39,328 bases of DNA from Guyanagaster necrorhizus (lineage: Eukaryota > Basidiomycota > Agaricomycetes > Agaricales > Physalacriaceae), in NCBI RefSeq assembly GCF_019112545.1, contig NW_025064965.1, forward strand, positions 1 to 39,328. The letters run 5' to 3'. The translations under genes were made by a program, and so were the position numbers. Below, one piece after another: positions 1 through 9,695 of the stretch; within the stretch, counting starts at the first letter, position 1; the number at the start of each line of letters is the position of its first letter. Under the pieces are notes generated by a model, which saw nothing but the letters and a program-made list of their open reading frames with translations, did not search any database and had not been told where the DNA came from.

Positions 1-910
1 CCCTCGACCGGTGCCTTCGGTTACCAGTCGTGCATAACATCGTGCGCCATCTTGACGACAGCGCACACAACTCCCTGAAACCAAAAGCTAAGTTAAGCCA
101 TGAAAGAAAACCGAGACACTTACTCTCACCATCCAACAATTCCTCGCCCTCCGCCGGTCCCGCCACTTCCAACTTCACCCGCTTTTTGGGGCTAACGATC
201 ACCTCTGTCCCACTGTCATCCACTACGCTCCTCGACCTGAACTTGCGTTTACAGCCCTTCTCCGCCGGACCCACCGCCCTCCTCTTCCCCTCCCGCACCC
301 TCTTCCTCCTCTCCAGGGTCCCCTCGGATTCCTCGGACTCATCGTCCCCCTCAGTCCCCTTCGCCTGCTCATCAGAGGACTCCGGAGGCATATGACGAGT
401 CACCTTCTTGAAGCGAAGACCGGGGCCAGGACCATACCGTTCCGCCAACACTTGACGCAGCCGGAAATCAACGGCCTCCACGGGGGTCATCAGCAACCCA
501 TCCTCCATAACCATCCCCTCCGGCTCTACCTCCTCAGCCTCAGCCCTCGCCGCTGCCTCCGCGGCCTCCCTCTCCTCAGCCTCCCTCCGAGCCGCCTCTC
601 TCAACGCCTCCTCTGCCTCTTTAGCCCGCCTCTCCGTGGCTTGCCGGATCTCCTCCCTCTTCCTCTCCAATTCCTCCTTCTGCTCCTTTTTCCGTGCCTC
701 CCAGGTCACACGGTCCGCCCGGACCTTTTCCTCCCGCTCTTGCTCCCTTTGCCATTCCACATGACTCTCCACGGCCTCCACGTATTCTTCCTCCGTGGCC
801 TCCCATTCTAGACGAAACAATTCCTTGGCCTCCTCAGGGCCATCGGGGGTGGATCCCCTCACCAGAGGCTCGGGAGTGCGTGAACGACGATACGTGGCGA
901 GCAACGACAT
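1..910 (-). CDS. Antisense coiled-coil ORF with Cys motif at the 3' end of an LTR element (partial)
   Basis: Read on the minus strand from the ATG at 908-910, the frame stays open to the window edge, so the C terminus is missing. Residues about 30-130 are very rich in Glu, Arg, Lys and Ala and look like a long charged alpha-helix or coiled coil. A more acidic, Lys/Arg-patched stretch follows, resembling a nuclear localisation signal. A likely intron at 75-123 (GTAAGT to CAG; alternative donor at 129, same phase) joins to an exon with Cys residues spaced C-x2-C-x6-C (C265, C268, C275). Without splicing the frame is also open but loses the Cys pattern. The ORF lies upstream of the polypurine tract of a plus-strand LTR, so it is antisense to that element. 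Similar Glu-rich ORFs with CxxC motifs are common in agaric genomes; function is unknown. A gag on the minus strand was considered and rejected because the LTR polarity is opposite. Confidence 0.6.
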   Translation of the reverse strand, partial: MSLLATYRRSRTPEPLVRGSTPDGPEEAKELFRLEWEATEEEYVEAVESHVEWQREQEREEKVRADRVTWEARKKEQKEELERKREEIRQATERRAKEAEEALREAARREAEEREAAEAAARAEAEEVEPEGMVMEDGLLMTPVEAVDFRLRQVLAERYGPGPGLRFKKVTRHMPPESSDEQAKGTEGDDESEESEGTLERRKRVREGKRRAVGPAEKGCKRKFRSRSVVDDSGTEVIVSPKKRVKLEVAGPAEGEELLDGESKCLGFLSWLNLAFGFRELCALSSRWRTMLCTTGNRRHRSR

Positions 911-1019
911 AGGCGATGATGGTGGTTTCAGATCAAGATACAAAACTCCCACGGCCACCAACAATCTTCCATGTGGTCCCACCGGCCATCGGGATCTGCG
1001 CTCTTGAGGGCAAGAACAC

Positions 1020-1033
1020 TAAGGGGGGGATAC
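1020..1033 (+). other. Polypurine tract of the left LTR element
   Basis: A purine run (AAGGGGGGGA followed by TAC) directly precedes the LTR start. This is the expected second-strand primer site of a plus-strand LTR retrotransposon and fixes the orientation of the element whose body lies left of the window. Confidence 0.75.
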
Positions 1034-1531
1034 TGTTACGCGCATGCCGCCAGCCTCCGTGTCTCCTCAACCAACCACCAATTCAACCACGCCACCCACC
1101 GGACTCCGGACGCTTCCCATTACCTACTAATTTCATTTCACCATTATCATTTCACATCTGTATTTCACATTGTAATATCTAGACCCCGAACTCGGTAGCG
1201 AATATTGACACCGGAACCCAATGGAACCCGACTCGGAATTAGCTACCATTAGTATATAAAGCCATGTATATCACCGTAACTACTCAGTTCGAATATCAAC
1301 TTGGATAAGCCATCTACACTTCGCACTCGCCTCAACTCCTCCTTATCTCGTCCATCGGATTCCGCTCCGAAGGATATTCCTGTTCTCTTCCCTGACGGAA
1401 CTCCGTTCCACCCATCCAGATCCTTGGGCTTCGACTCAAGGGTGACGTTGCCAATAGCTTCGTCGACGCCCACGCACTCCGCCGGACTCCACGCGTGCAC
1501 TCAAGCCTACTCGATTGGCACGTTCCTAACA
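1034..1531 (+). repeat. 3' LTR (498 bp) of a Gypsy-type retrotransposon
   Basis: The repeat starts TGTTA and ends TAACA, giving a 5-bp inverted terminus. It has a TATA box (TATATAAA, 1253-1260) on the plus strand and follows a polypurine tract. It is rich in CG dinucleotides, unlike the DNA immediately to its right, so it is much younger or was never heavily methylated. Its right border falls inside the integrase of an old minus-strand Gypsy copy. The 5 bp after it (TGCTG) would be one half of the target-site duplication; the other half is outside the window. The ORFs in this stretch have no coding support. Confidence 0.8.
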
Positions 1532-2250
1532 TGCTGGAAGGCAGCAAGAGCTAACTATTCTACCCAATCATCTTGGGGATAATTAATAAATAAACAAAAG
1601 TATTTTTTGACCTTCTGATTGGCCCTCTCAGTCTGGCTGTTTGTCTGGGGATAGTATACTATAGAGGCATTTTGTTTGATGTTCAATAGTTGGTATAAGT
1701 CATCCAAGAATTTGGAGACGAATTGAGGGCCACAGTCTGAAATGATGATCTGAGGCATTCCATACTTGGTGTAGATTTTATCGCATAAAATCTTAGCCCA
1801 CTCTTCAGAGGATAATTCAGTCAAACAGGCAATTGGGATGATGGCCTTTGAGAATCAGTCTACTATGATGAGGATGGCATCATAGCTATTGCAATCCAGT
1901 AATCCAGTGACTATATCAACTGAGATATAAGTCTATAGTGATGATGGTACCTCATTAGGATGCAGGGGTGCAGCATAGGGCCATGTTGATGACTTCCTCT
2001 TCTAGCAGACTTCACAAGCTTTGACATATTGAATGATATCATTGCCTATTTTTGGCCACCAGTATTCCTGTATTCTCATAATATGAGTTCTTTAGTTTTG
2101 GTGATGCCCAGATGACCAGTGGTTGCATGGTTGTGACAGTTAGCGATAATTTCACTCTGAAGGACTTGATCCCTTAGGATGTAAATTTGCCCATCATAGC
2201 AAATTAATCCTCCCTCCTTCACCATTCTCCATTCATGATTGAGCAATGGA
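1532..2250 (-). pseudogene. Gypsy copy A integrase remnant
   Basis: The frame at 1555-1824 encodes a recognisable integrase core, with IIISDCGPQFVSKF (second catalytic Asp region) and a following TNSQTERANQ (Glu of the D-D-E triad). Further upstream on the strand (about 2040-2160) an HHCC-like segment with CHNHATTGHLG can be read. Stops interrupt the frame, including TAG for the Trp after DDWVE. Homology runs on to 1532, where the young LTR cuts it. The protein cannot be active. Confidence 0.8.
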
Positions 2251-2559
2251 GCCACTCATTGATCTCACTTCCAGTTGTCTCAAGTGGCACTCTTGATTCA
2301 CTCATGAATTTCCTCCTCTATTGGCATTATCATGGCTCTAAAGTGTTTAGGCCTCAGTATTATTACTTCTTCATTGTCATATCCTTCCTGATCATAGTCA
2401 GCTCTCCAGCTAAGGAGATCAGTCTTTTTGTTCACCATATCAGCCTTGTGATGCAATATGTACTAATATTGGCTGAGCTCGGTTACCCAACATACTTGAC
2501 ATCAGTTCAGTTTTTGAGGCTGTCAGAAGTATCATAGATTTTGATGATCCATCCAAATC

Positions 2560-2806
2560 TCAAAAATCTCTATGGCTCTAATCAGGTAGTGCTGCTATTC
2601 CTCCAGAGTGAGCATTATAGCTAGTAGTTCTTTGTCATAAATTTTGTAATTTTGTTCAGTGACTGTGAGTGCCTTGAAGAGAAATGCAACTGGATGCTAC
2701 TTCTTATCCTGCTCCTGGAATAATATTGCATCTATCACCTCCTTACTTGAGTCAGCCTCCACATGGAATTTCCCTTCCTGAGTGAGGATTGCAAGGACTA
2801 TACTGA
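2560..2806 (-). pseudogene. Gypsy copy A RNase H remnant fused to Copia integrase
   Basis: The segment GKFHVEADSSKEVIDAILF (frame 2697-2963) is the start of a Ty3/Gypsy RNase H, matching the same domain of copy B at about 15,270-15,350. Upstream in the same frame the protein changes to Copia integrase at about 2806, so the two elements are joined in frame by a deletion. The gypsy sequence between the RT catalytic motif and this point is missing. Confidence 0.75.
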
Positions 2807-3875
2807 TTAAAAAAGCTCTAGTCATATCCATCAGATAGCCATTTGAACATTCAGCAATCCTATTTGACTGTAGAGAATCATGTATATTAAGGTGCCAAAC
2901 AATCCCTTTTGATTTGAGATGCTGACCAAACTCTTCACTAGTGAATTCTCCCCCTTGATCCATACCAAGAATCTTGATGACCTCTATGCCTCACTAAATC
3001 TTGATCTATATCTCATAACATTTATATGATCCAAAGATATCCAATTTCTTTGATAAGTATTTGGATTTTAACTCATAGATGTGTAGGTCACAGAATATGC
3101 AGGCATAGCAGGCTCCCCTTAGTGATGCCACAGACATTGGGCCCATCAGGTCTTTAACAACCTTGTCACCACTATTTTCGATATATTTATATTGGTCTTG
3201 TTTTAGGAATGGCTTGTGCTTTGCTTTGGTTTTTATACAGATCTCACAAAATTCCAGTTTGGAGTTGAGATCAAGCTTGATTTCTCCAATATGGCTATTG
3301 ACATATATGCAGTGAAGAGTGGTGTAGCTTTAGTGAGCACAAATATTATATAGCTCAGTGATGTTCATCTTGAGCTTACCTGCCACCATAGTGATGTCTA
3401 GTTTGGCTATTATAGTTTGCTGTGCATTTGGGGTTGAGATTATGTATAAGCCACTAGCTTTGGGGATTTTTGCAATGATCTTAGCATCTTGCTATGGTGT
3501 GTGAATGTATATAGTGTGATTAGAGCATTTGATATAAATGAAAAATCTAGCACAACTGACTTGTGAGAGTGATATAAGAGTATAGGCTATTTTCAGTGCA
3601 TGATATGCATTTTGAAAGCTCACAATAGTGGGTTTCTGTCCCTTTCCCATGAGAAGTGGTAGTCAAAGATCCTCTTTTCCTATCATGTAGAAAACTTGGC
3701 TATTCATAGCTTTGATAGGCTTTGCTTCAATTTTGGTATAGTTTTTGAACCTCTGACATTCAGATGAGTATGTTTTTGATGCTCCACAATCTGCTAGTGC
3801 TATAACATTCTCCTCTTTTGCTGCATAGGCATCACCCTCAGCTCTATAGTCAGATATGCATATCAATGCCACATT
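2807..3875 (-). pseudogene. Copia protease and partial integrase remnant
   Basis: The protease motif ADCGAS (3663-3872 frame) matches the Copia D-[ST/CG]-GAS active-site region. Then follow a gag-pre-integrase-like segment, the integrase segment GPMSVASLRGACYACIF (about 3080-3150) and DQGGEFTSEEFGQHLKSKGI (about 2890-2960). The last stretch before the junction is the SNRIAECSN region carrying the catalytic Glu. Everything beyond is missing. Confidence 0.65.
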
Positions 3876-3999
3876 CTTGTGATCATTGTCATCAGCTATA
3901 ACAGTGATAACATGTTCATCATCACTTTTATCAATAGCTGCAGATGCTGACTCTTTTGCCTTTTCCTTCTCCTTAGCCTTGTTCTTTTTGAAGCTGGAC

Positions 4000-4883
4000 C
4001 TTGTTCTGCCATTCCACCACCTTCACATCAACAATCTGCAATGAAATAGCCAATTTTACCATATACTGGATTTGTGCATTTGAGATGAGATTGATCAGAT
4101 CTTTTCTTCAACTTCTCTCTAGATCTCTGGCCCTTCTCTTTGCTCTGTTGTTGAGCAGACATTGCTACATTTTCAGCAGTGACCTTTAATGCAATCTTCT
4201 CATCCCATTCTTCATGCAGAGCTGCAACTAGAATGTCTGATGTCAGGATCTTTCTAATGAACTTGCTAGCAGCAGAGAGGATGTGATGGATATGATCATA
4301 GGAAGGTGAAAGTGATTTTTGAATCATCAAAGTGTACTAATTGTCTTCAATCTTCAGACCTATCTCTTTAATTCATTCATGGAGAACTTTCATCTTGGCA
4401 AGATGTTCACATATTGCCTTTATCAGAGCATACCATGTTTTCAAGCCAAGTAAGAAGGTGCTCTCACTTGAGATTGCTCTTGCCAGTCATGATAGTGATA
4501 AGCTTCTTCCAGATAAGGGCAGCTGTTGCCTCACTTTTGATCTCATTGAAGGTAGAGTCAGAAACAGCTTCATAAATGATATTATGCATCTTTGCCTCTT
4601 TCTGCTCATATTCCTTCAGCTTATCCTTCAGCTTATCTAAATCATCATCTGAGAGTGAATATGAAAATACAGTATCAGAGGACCAGTAGAAGTTTCTCTT
4701 GTGCTCAACAGAGTGCAAGAGTATGCAAGCTGTTCCTCAGAGGTGCCAGCTAAGACTCTTGTCCAGGAACTTGGTGGTGAGCTTCTCTGAAAATGCTATC
4801 CAGTTCAATCCATCATCTACAAGCTTTGTTATGCTAACTAGCTTTATTTCAGTTACCATAGACATGCTGGTAGCAGAGCCCAT
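4000..4883 (-). pseudogene. Copia gag remnant
   Basis: From the ATG at 4883 the minus strand encodes a Copia-type gag. It has an N-terminal KLVDDGLNWIAF segment (the usual 'xLxGxNYxxW' region), then LWKKL-like and KLKEYEQKEAKM helices (4464-4718). Near its end is a zinc-knuckle relic, CTNPVYGKIGYFIADC, in which the second Cys of the C-x2-C pair has become Tyr and the His has become Tyr (4028-4330). There are stops and frame breaks between these pieces. Confidence 0.65.
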
Positions 4884-4887
4884 AATC

Positions 4888-5211
4888 TGTTGGAGTTAAC
4901 AAGATAGGAGCATGGATGTGGTGAATGAGGAAAAAGTTTTCAAAAGAGAATGGATGCTAGGATAAAATATCATAATGTTAATCTCAGCATTATAGTTGAA
5001 AGCTCTGTTATTTACCTAGGATAAAATATCATAATATTACTAATAGGTAGTAAATAAATATGGTCAAAGATAGATATGTATAGAAGGTATTCACATCTCA
5101 GTGTTATGGTTGAAAGCTGAGATGTACAGAATAGTGTGACATGCTGAAAAAGGAAGGAATATCAAATATCTAAGCAAATGTGTGCATATTATACTATTTC
5201 TACATCTAACA
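4888..5211 (-). repeat. Copia 5' LTR
   Basis: On the minus strand it starts TGTTAG at 5211 and ends AACA at 4888 (324 bp), followed after 4 nt by the gag ATG (4883). The left end is firm because Gypsy RT coding sequence stops exactly there. The right end is inferred from the inverted TGTT/AACA termini. It holds two copies of a segment CTAGGATAAAATATCATAAT 59-60 bp apart (4957 and 5016) and two matching CTCAG...AAAGCT segments. Confidence 0.6.
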
Positions 5212-5720
5212 ATAAGAATATCATTGAGATAGATAGTAAACTTTCCAATTGCAATGAGATCTTTGAAGATGTTATTCATCATCTACTGGAAAGTAGCAGG
5301 TGAGTTTGTTAACCCAAAGAACATGACCATCAGTTTGAATAGTCCTCAATTGGTCCTGAAGGCAGCCTTCTATTTATTGCCTTTCTTGATGCAAATATTA
5401 TTATATCCCTATCAGATGTCTAGTTTGGTGTAGTATCTGACTTCTCTAAGTTTGTCCATTATCTCTGAGATTAAGGGGAGCAGATAGTGATTCTTAATCA
5501 TCATCTCATTAAGTTTTCAGTAATCTTAAATAGGCCAGAGCTTGCCATCCTTCTTTTTGACAAAGAAGAAGAGTGAGGCCATGAGTGACTTGGAAGATCA
5601 AATTCTTCTGCTGAATAGGTTCTTGTATAAAAACTTATCGAGTTTCTACTACTCATTGTTTCCCAGAGGGTATATCTTGCAGTCAAGATTAGTGCTGGCT
5701 TTGGAAATTAATTTGATGGC
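5212..5720 (-). pseudogene. Gypsy copy A reverse transcriptase remnant
   Basis: In pieces of several frames the minus strand shows conserved Ty3/Gypsy RT blocks: a YTKLDIR-stop-GYNN block (Trp changed to TAG), KAAFRTN, FGLTNSPATF (about 5280-5330) and FTIYLNDILI (5212 to about 5245). The last is the YxDD catalytic motif with its first Asp changed to Asn. The Copia LTR begins right after it. The remaining thumb region of RT is missing from the window. Confidence 0.75.
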
Positions 5721-6049
5721 ATGATCTTATAGTTTGGGCTCTAGTAGTTTATCAAAACTTTTCTTCTCAAATAGATCCTGATACTCTCAAGCCCATTCTG
5801 GCACCTATTTCTTTGAATGTTCTTTCCTCCCTTCCTTCTGTAGCTTTTACTGCTAAGTTGTTTATATAATGTATAGCTCATATATATAGAGCCTGCTGAA
5901 TATCAATAGTGAAGATAGTTTTACTGTCTTTCATTTCCTCATCCTATTGGTCCTCAGAATCTTTATCTGGTAATTCAAATAATATCTTTTGGCATTTACA
6001 ACATGCAAATATTATCCTTCCAGTCTTCTAATTGACCAATGGGTTGTGG

Positions 6050-6330
6050 CAGATGAGCTAATTATGACTGAGAAACATCTCTTTTGTCTCAAGGTCAGTA
6101 ATGGCCAGATCAATTTATTCAGAGTGATCTCCAATAGTGAGTCATAATTCAATAAACTCTGTGATCAAACCAGCTTGATTCTTTGTTTCATCCACATTAT
6201 AGATTGGAATTAGAGCTGCAGTTGCTCATGTCAGGAGTTGATGCTTGTCAATGAAAGCCTGATTGATAGAGCTGCTGGTACAGCCACTATCAACTAAAAT
6301 AGTTACTGTATGGGTGATTTGATTTATGAG
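6050..6330 (-). pseudogene. Gypsy copy A protease remnant
   Basis: The minus strand reads TVTILVDSGCTSSSINQAF near 6255-6310, an aspartic protease with the DSG active-site triplet preserved. Copy B has NSG at the same place. The rest of the domain is interrupted by stops. Confidence 0.65.
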
Positions 6331-6863
6331 GATCTTGATTTGGGCTTTTATTGTCAAGTCTCATTGTGGAGTCTTAGCTCAGAAAACATATCTTTGAGGT
6401 CCTCTTAGTTCATTGAGCTATTCTAAGGCTCAGCATCTTTTAGCTTTTTTCATTCCTTCAATCATTTTATCAATGACTTCTTTAGCATGGGTCTTATGTA
6501 CCCAGTTTTTAAGTACCATCTTTGCCATCTTCTTTGTCAGGGCTTCTCATATAGCTTTTCAAGTCCATTCAGTGTCAAATTGTTTGAGCTAGGCTTTGAG
6601 GATCTCTTCCTCTGTTTAGCTCATAGATATTTGAGCTTGAGTGTTTGGCAATTCAGAGACAGAGTGTGCAGGGGTTGAAGCAGGTATATTTGAATGTACA
6701 TATAATTTAGATATATATATACCTACAGGAGAACTATTAGTCTATCTCATGGCTAGTCTGGATACTCTGTCTTTTTTAGCTGATATAGTAGAATCACTCA
6801 TTAATCAGCCTTCTCTTTTACTTTCTCTATCTTTGTTTCTGATCTTAATTTTTCTGCTTTCTT

Positions 6864-9233
6864 CTATAATTCAGTGATCTGAGCTCTGATGTCTTTCTGA
6901 GTTCTCTTTTTTTTCAGACAGTCCTTCATTATGTAGCCCTTCTGTCCACAATTGAAACACTTTCCTTTCTTCTTCATGCAGTCAATGTCTGTTAGTTTAC
7001 CAGCCCCAGTATAGGTTGTATCTGTCTTGGTTTTCTGGGCAGTATAGGAAGATGTAGAAAGGGTGTTAGGCTTCATGGAAGGGCTGGTTTTGTCATTGGA
7101 AGGTGTGAATTTCTTCTCAGGGGTGATACTAATGTTAATAGCCTTTTGTCTGAGTTGCTCTTTGTTCATCTCAGTGATTTGGTCCTGATGTTAGAGATTA
7201 TTGAGATGTATGATGAGGATACTCCAAGTTTGAGGTACTTGACTATTCACCTATCATTGTCAATACTTTCTCATCCTCCTGCTAGAGTTTCTAGCTGTTT
7301 CAACTCATCAAAATATTTGCTTGCAACCTTGTCTCCTAATATTCACAGATCTTTTATTTTATTCTTATGTCTTGGATGGCCAGGTCAACAAACTTGTCTC
7401 ATACCATTCATTTAAACACTGGCCATGATAGAAATTAGTGATGTTGTCAGATAGTAGAGTAGAGCATCAGAGAGATTAGGGTCCACCATCACTTTGTCTT
7501 GCTTTTGAAGTATGAGACTGCAAAGGCTATCTTATTCATGTCAGTTCTAAAGTATATAATGTACACCTTAAAATATTGTTTGCAGTCAATTAGGAACTGG
7601 TCGATATCATTGGATACCTCTTTGAAGAGACAAAGGGTGTAGATGAGATCTGGCTTGTATTGTATCATTGCTGCATTGTAGGCTAGTGCACCTATAGGAT
7701 TTGGATATTCATTGAAGGATGGTTGGTGAAGTTTGGTGGGTGGTTTAAGGAAGGAGTGAAGAGAATTATCATCAGTGATGGGACTTCCTTGTGAGATGGC
7801 TTCCTTTCACATGATTACTCTATTCTGAATGATAAATCTCAGGTGTATAGCTTCAGGATCATCTTTGATAGGTTCCTTCTCTGCTTCACTTTTGGTAGCT
7901 TCATCAAGTAGCAGTTGGGCTCTGAGTAACCAGCTTTCCTAGTGGATCCAAAGATTTGGAAACCTGATTGGCCAGGTTACTGGCTGGGGTCAGAGCTGGG
8001 AAAGCTGGGTTGCCAAAGATTGAACTGATAGCATAGAGTAGGAATATTGACTTCAGCTGCTACAGACTGATAGTGTCATATACACAGCTTATTTTGGAGT
8101 GATAGGTAGTGACTATAGCATTGGTTGGATATTGAACTTTGACTAGTACAGTGGCAGCCTTTGAAGCTGATCTTCTGGATGTTGGTCATTGTAGATGTCA
8201 ATAGCATATTTGATAGTAGCATATTATAAAATATCTTGCTGTTTCTCTGGTTCTGCATTGATATATATAAGTTCCATCTGCAATGCTAACCACTGGGCAT
8301 CATGCTATAAAAATATTACCTCTGTCTCATACAGGTCCTAATACTCCAATACTCCTCTACTCTTGTCTTCTGTATTTCTTCTTTCAGTGCTTCTTCATCA
8401 GTCTCTTCTAGCATGTAATTGATATATTTATGAGGCTCTTCACTGTTCTCTGTTTTCTTGCTGCTCTTGCCCTTAGACTTCTCTTTCTTGAGAAGAGAAC
8501 TGACAGGCTGGTCAAAGATATTCTCCTCAGCTTTAGGCAGTCATATTGTGGCTAAGGAGCTGCTGCTCTGGCTGGAAACTCAGTCTGGCCTCAGTGCTCA
8601 GAGAGATTGGGGTGGGGATTGTAGAGAGACCTGCTTGAAGACTGGCTCCAATCATGATGTCATGCTAGTTATCTCTATATGCTCATACTGCCTCCAAATC
8701 CTTGCTATAGATTTGAAAGTTTTAGTGGAATCCTTTGTCTAGGAACTGGTGAGCAACTCTACTTCTGAGGAAGCCTTAGAGGGTGTGATCAGAGATATAG
8801 GCATTGACAGATACTCATAGCCTGTAGTAGTCAAGGATAGACTTGACACTCTCATCAATTGTATTGAGGCTGGGAGTGTGCCAGGAAGGGAGTTATATGA
8901 GAGACAGAGAGTGGATGATTCTTTGGAGTATATCATCTCAAGAAGAAGGAGAAATTCTATTGTCTCCTCCTCTTTGGGCTTTATCAATAGTAAAGACTTT
9001 AGGAGTTTTTTGCATTCATAGATCTGTTTCAGTAGTGCTTGGCTCTCTGAAGACAGAAGTAGAGAGCTCAAAGTGGAGGCTATACCAATCTGAGGATCTG
9101 CTCTCCAGATGGATAGCTTCAGCCTTCTGCTGCTGTTGTCATCTTTGCCTGTCATATTCTGTCTCTTCAGACTCTTGCTAAGCCTCTACTTGGATGCTCT
9201 CTGCAAGATCTTCTCAGACTTGCTTAGAGTTTG
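6864..9233 (-). pseudogene. Gypsy copy A gag remnant with zinc knuckle
   Basis: The zinc knuckle CFNCGQKGYIMKDC (6864-7169 frame) keeps all three Cys, but the His is replaced by Tyr. Upstream on the strand are capsid-like stretches (about 7150-7450) and a long N-terminal region (8250-9233) that can be aligned with copy B between about 10,450 and 10,900; shared pieces include a Trp-Tyr and a VFRE segment. Frames are scattered, so no intact gag can be drawn. The 5' end is lost at 9233. Confidence 0.65.
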
Positions 9234-9695
9234 TGTTATGATTTTTTCACTCTATTCTTCAATTAACCCCTATTTATGCTTAGTCAGAGTGCTAAAGACA
9301 AGTGCTTAAGACCATGAGATAAGGCTTAGTTATCACAACTGGTGAAGTCTGTCATTATCTTTTAATGCAACAGTGTTGCCTAACAATACACAATTGATCT
9401 TTTATGTATAGTAACGATGCTCCAGGACAATGAGCACAAAGAACTTGACAACACACAATAGGTAGTATTATTATTAGTTATGACTTGTACAGTATTTAAG
9501 ATAGCTTGCTCTTGCTGGTAATCCTCAGCTTTGAGCTAAAGTTTATTCACATATTATTCTATACTTGAGCTGATTCTAAAGACCTTATGACACATCAATC
9601 AGAATATATATCAGTGGACTCAGTCAATCATTTAAAGTGTGAGGTGAACTCTGTTTATCATGTGTTTCTGCTCATATAATGCTTGAGTCTAATAA
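9234..9695 (+). repeat. 5' LTR of Gypsy copy B
   Basis: It begins TGTTATGATTTTTT and shares long blocks with the repeat at 17431, such as AACCCCTATTTATGCTTAGT and AGCTAAAGTTTATTC. The right end is worn (AATAA where CATAACA is expected), so 9695 is approximate. Confidence 0.75.

Larger units (their letters stand above)
2807..5211 (-). mobile_element. Truncated Copia element nested in Gypsy copy A
   Basis: On the minus strand: an LTR (5211 down to 4888), then gag, a zinc-knuckle remnant, protease and the N-terminal part of integrase. Reverse transcriptase, RNase H and the 3' LTR are absent, and sequence passes directly into Gypsy RNase H at about 2806. Gene order with integrase before RT is that of Ty1/Copia. 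The left junction lies within the Gypsy RT catalytic motif (read as YLNDILI, then TGTTAG of the LTR). The element is CG-poor and carries several stops. The 5-bp flank beside the LTR is 5212-5216 (plus-strand ATAAG); its partner is lost with the 3' end. Confidence 0.75.
1532..9233 (-). mobile_element. Degenerate Gypsy copy A, interrupted by Copia
   Basis: On the minus strand, from high to low coordinates, come remnants of a gag N-terminal region (about 8250-9233), capsid (about 7150-7450), zinc knuckle (about 6900-6965), aspartic protease (about 6050-6330), reverse transcriptase (5212 to about 5700), RNase H (about 2560-2806) and integrase (1532 to about 2250). The order gag-PR-RT-RH-IN is that of Ty3/Gypsy. 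Frames are broken many times, often with TAG where Trp or Gln is expected. Copia sequence occupies 2807-5211. The integrase end is cut by the LTR at 1034-1531, and the gag end meets the 5' LTR of copy B, so neither LTR of copy A is seen. It belongs to the same family as copy B, since gag, protease, RNase H and integrase match in both. Confidence 0.85.

Noticed and set aside
392..811. Plus-strand Leu/Pro-rich ORFs at 30-395, 392-811 and 694-912
   Set aside because: They are shadows of the minus-strand Glu/Arg-rich frame and have biased, low-complexity composition.
1..1533. Minus-strand ORF at 1-910 as gag of an LTR element whose 5' LTR would be 1531-1034
   Set aside because: The purine tract beside the repeat and the TATA box are both on the plus strand, and the sequence after the repeat on the minus strand shows no tRNA-like primer site. 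The ORF is therefore antisense.
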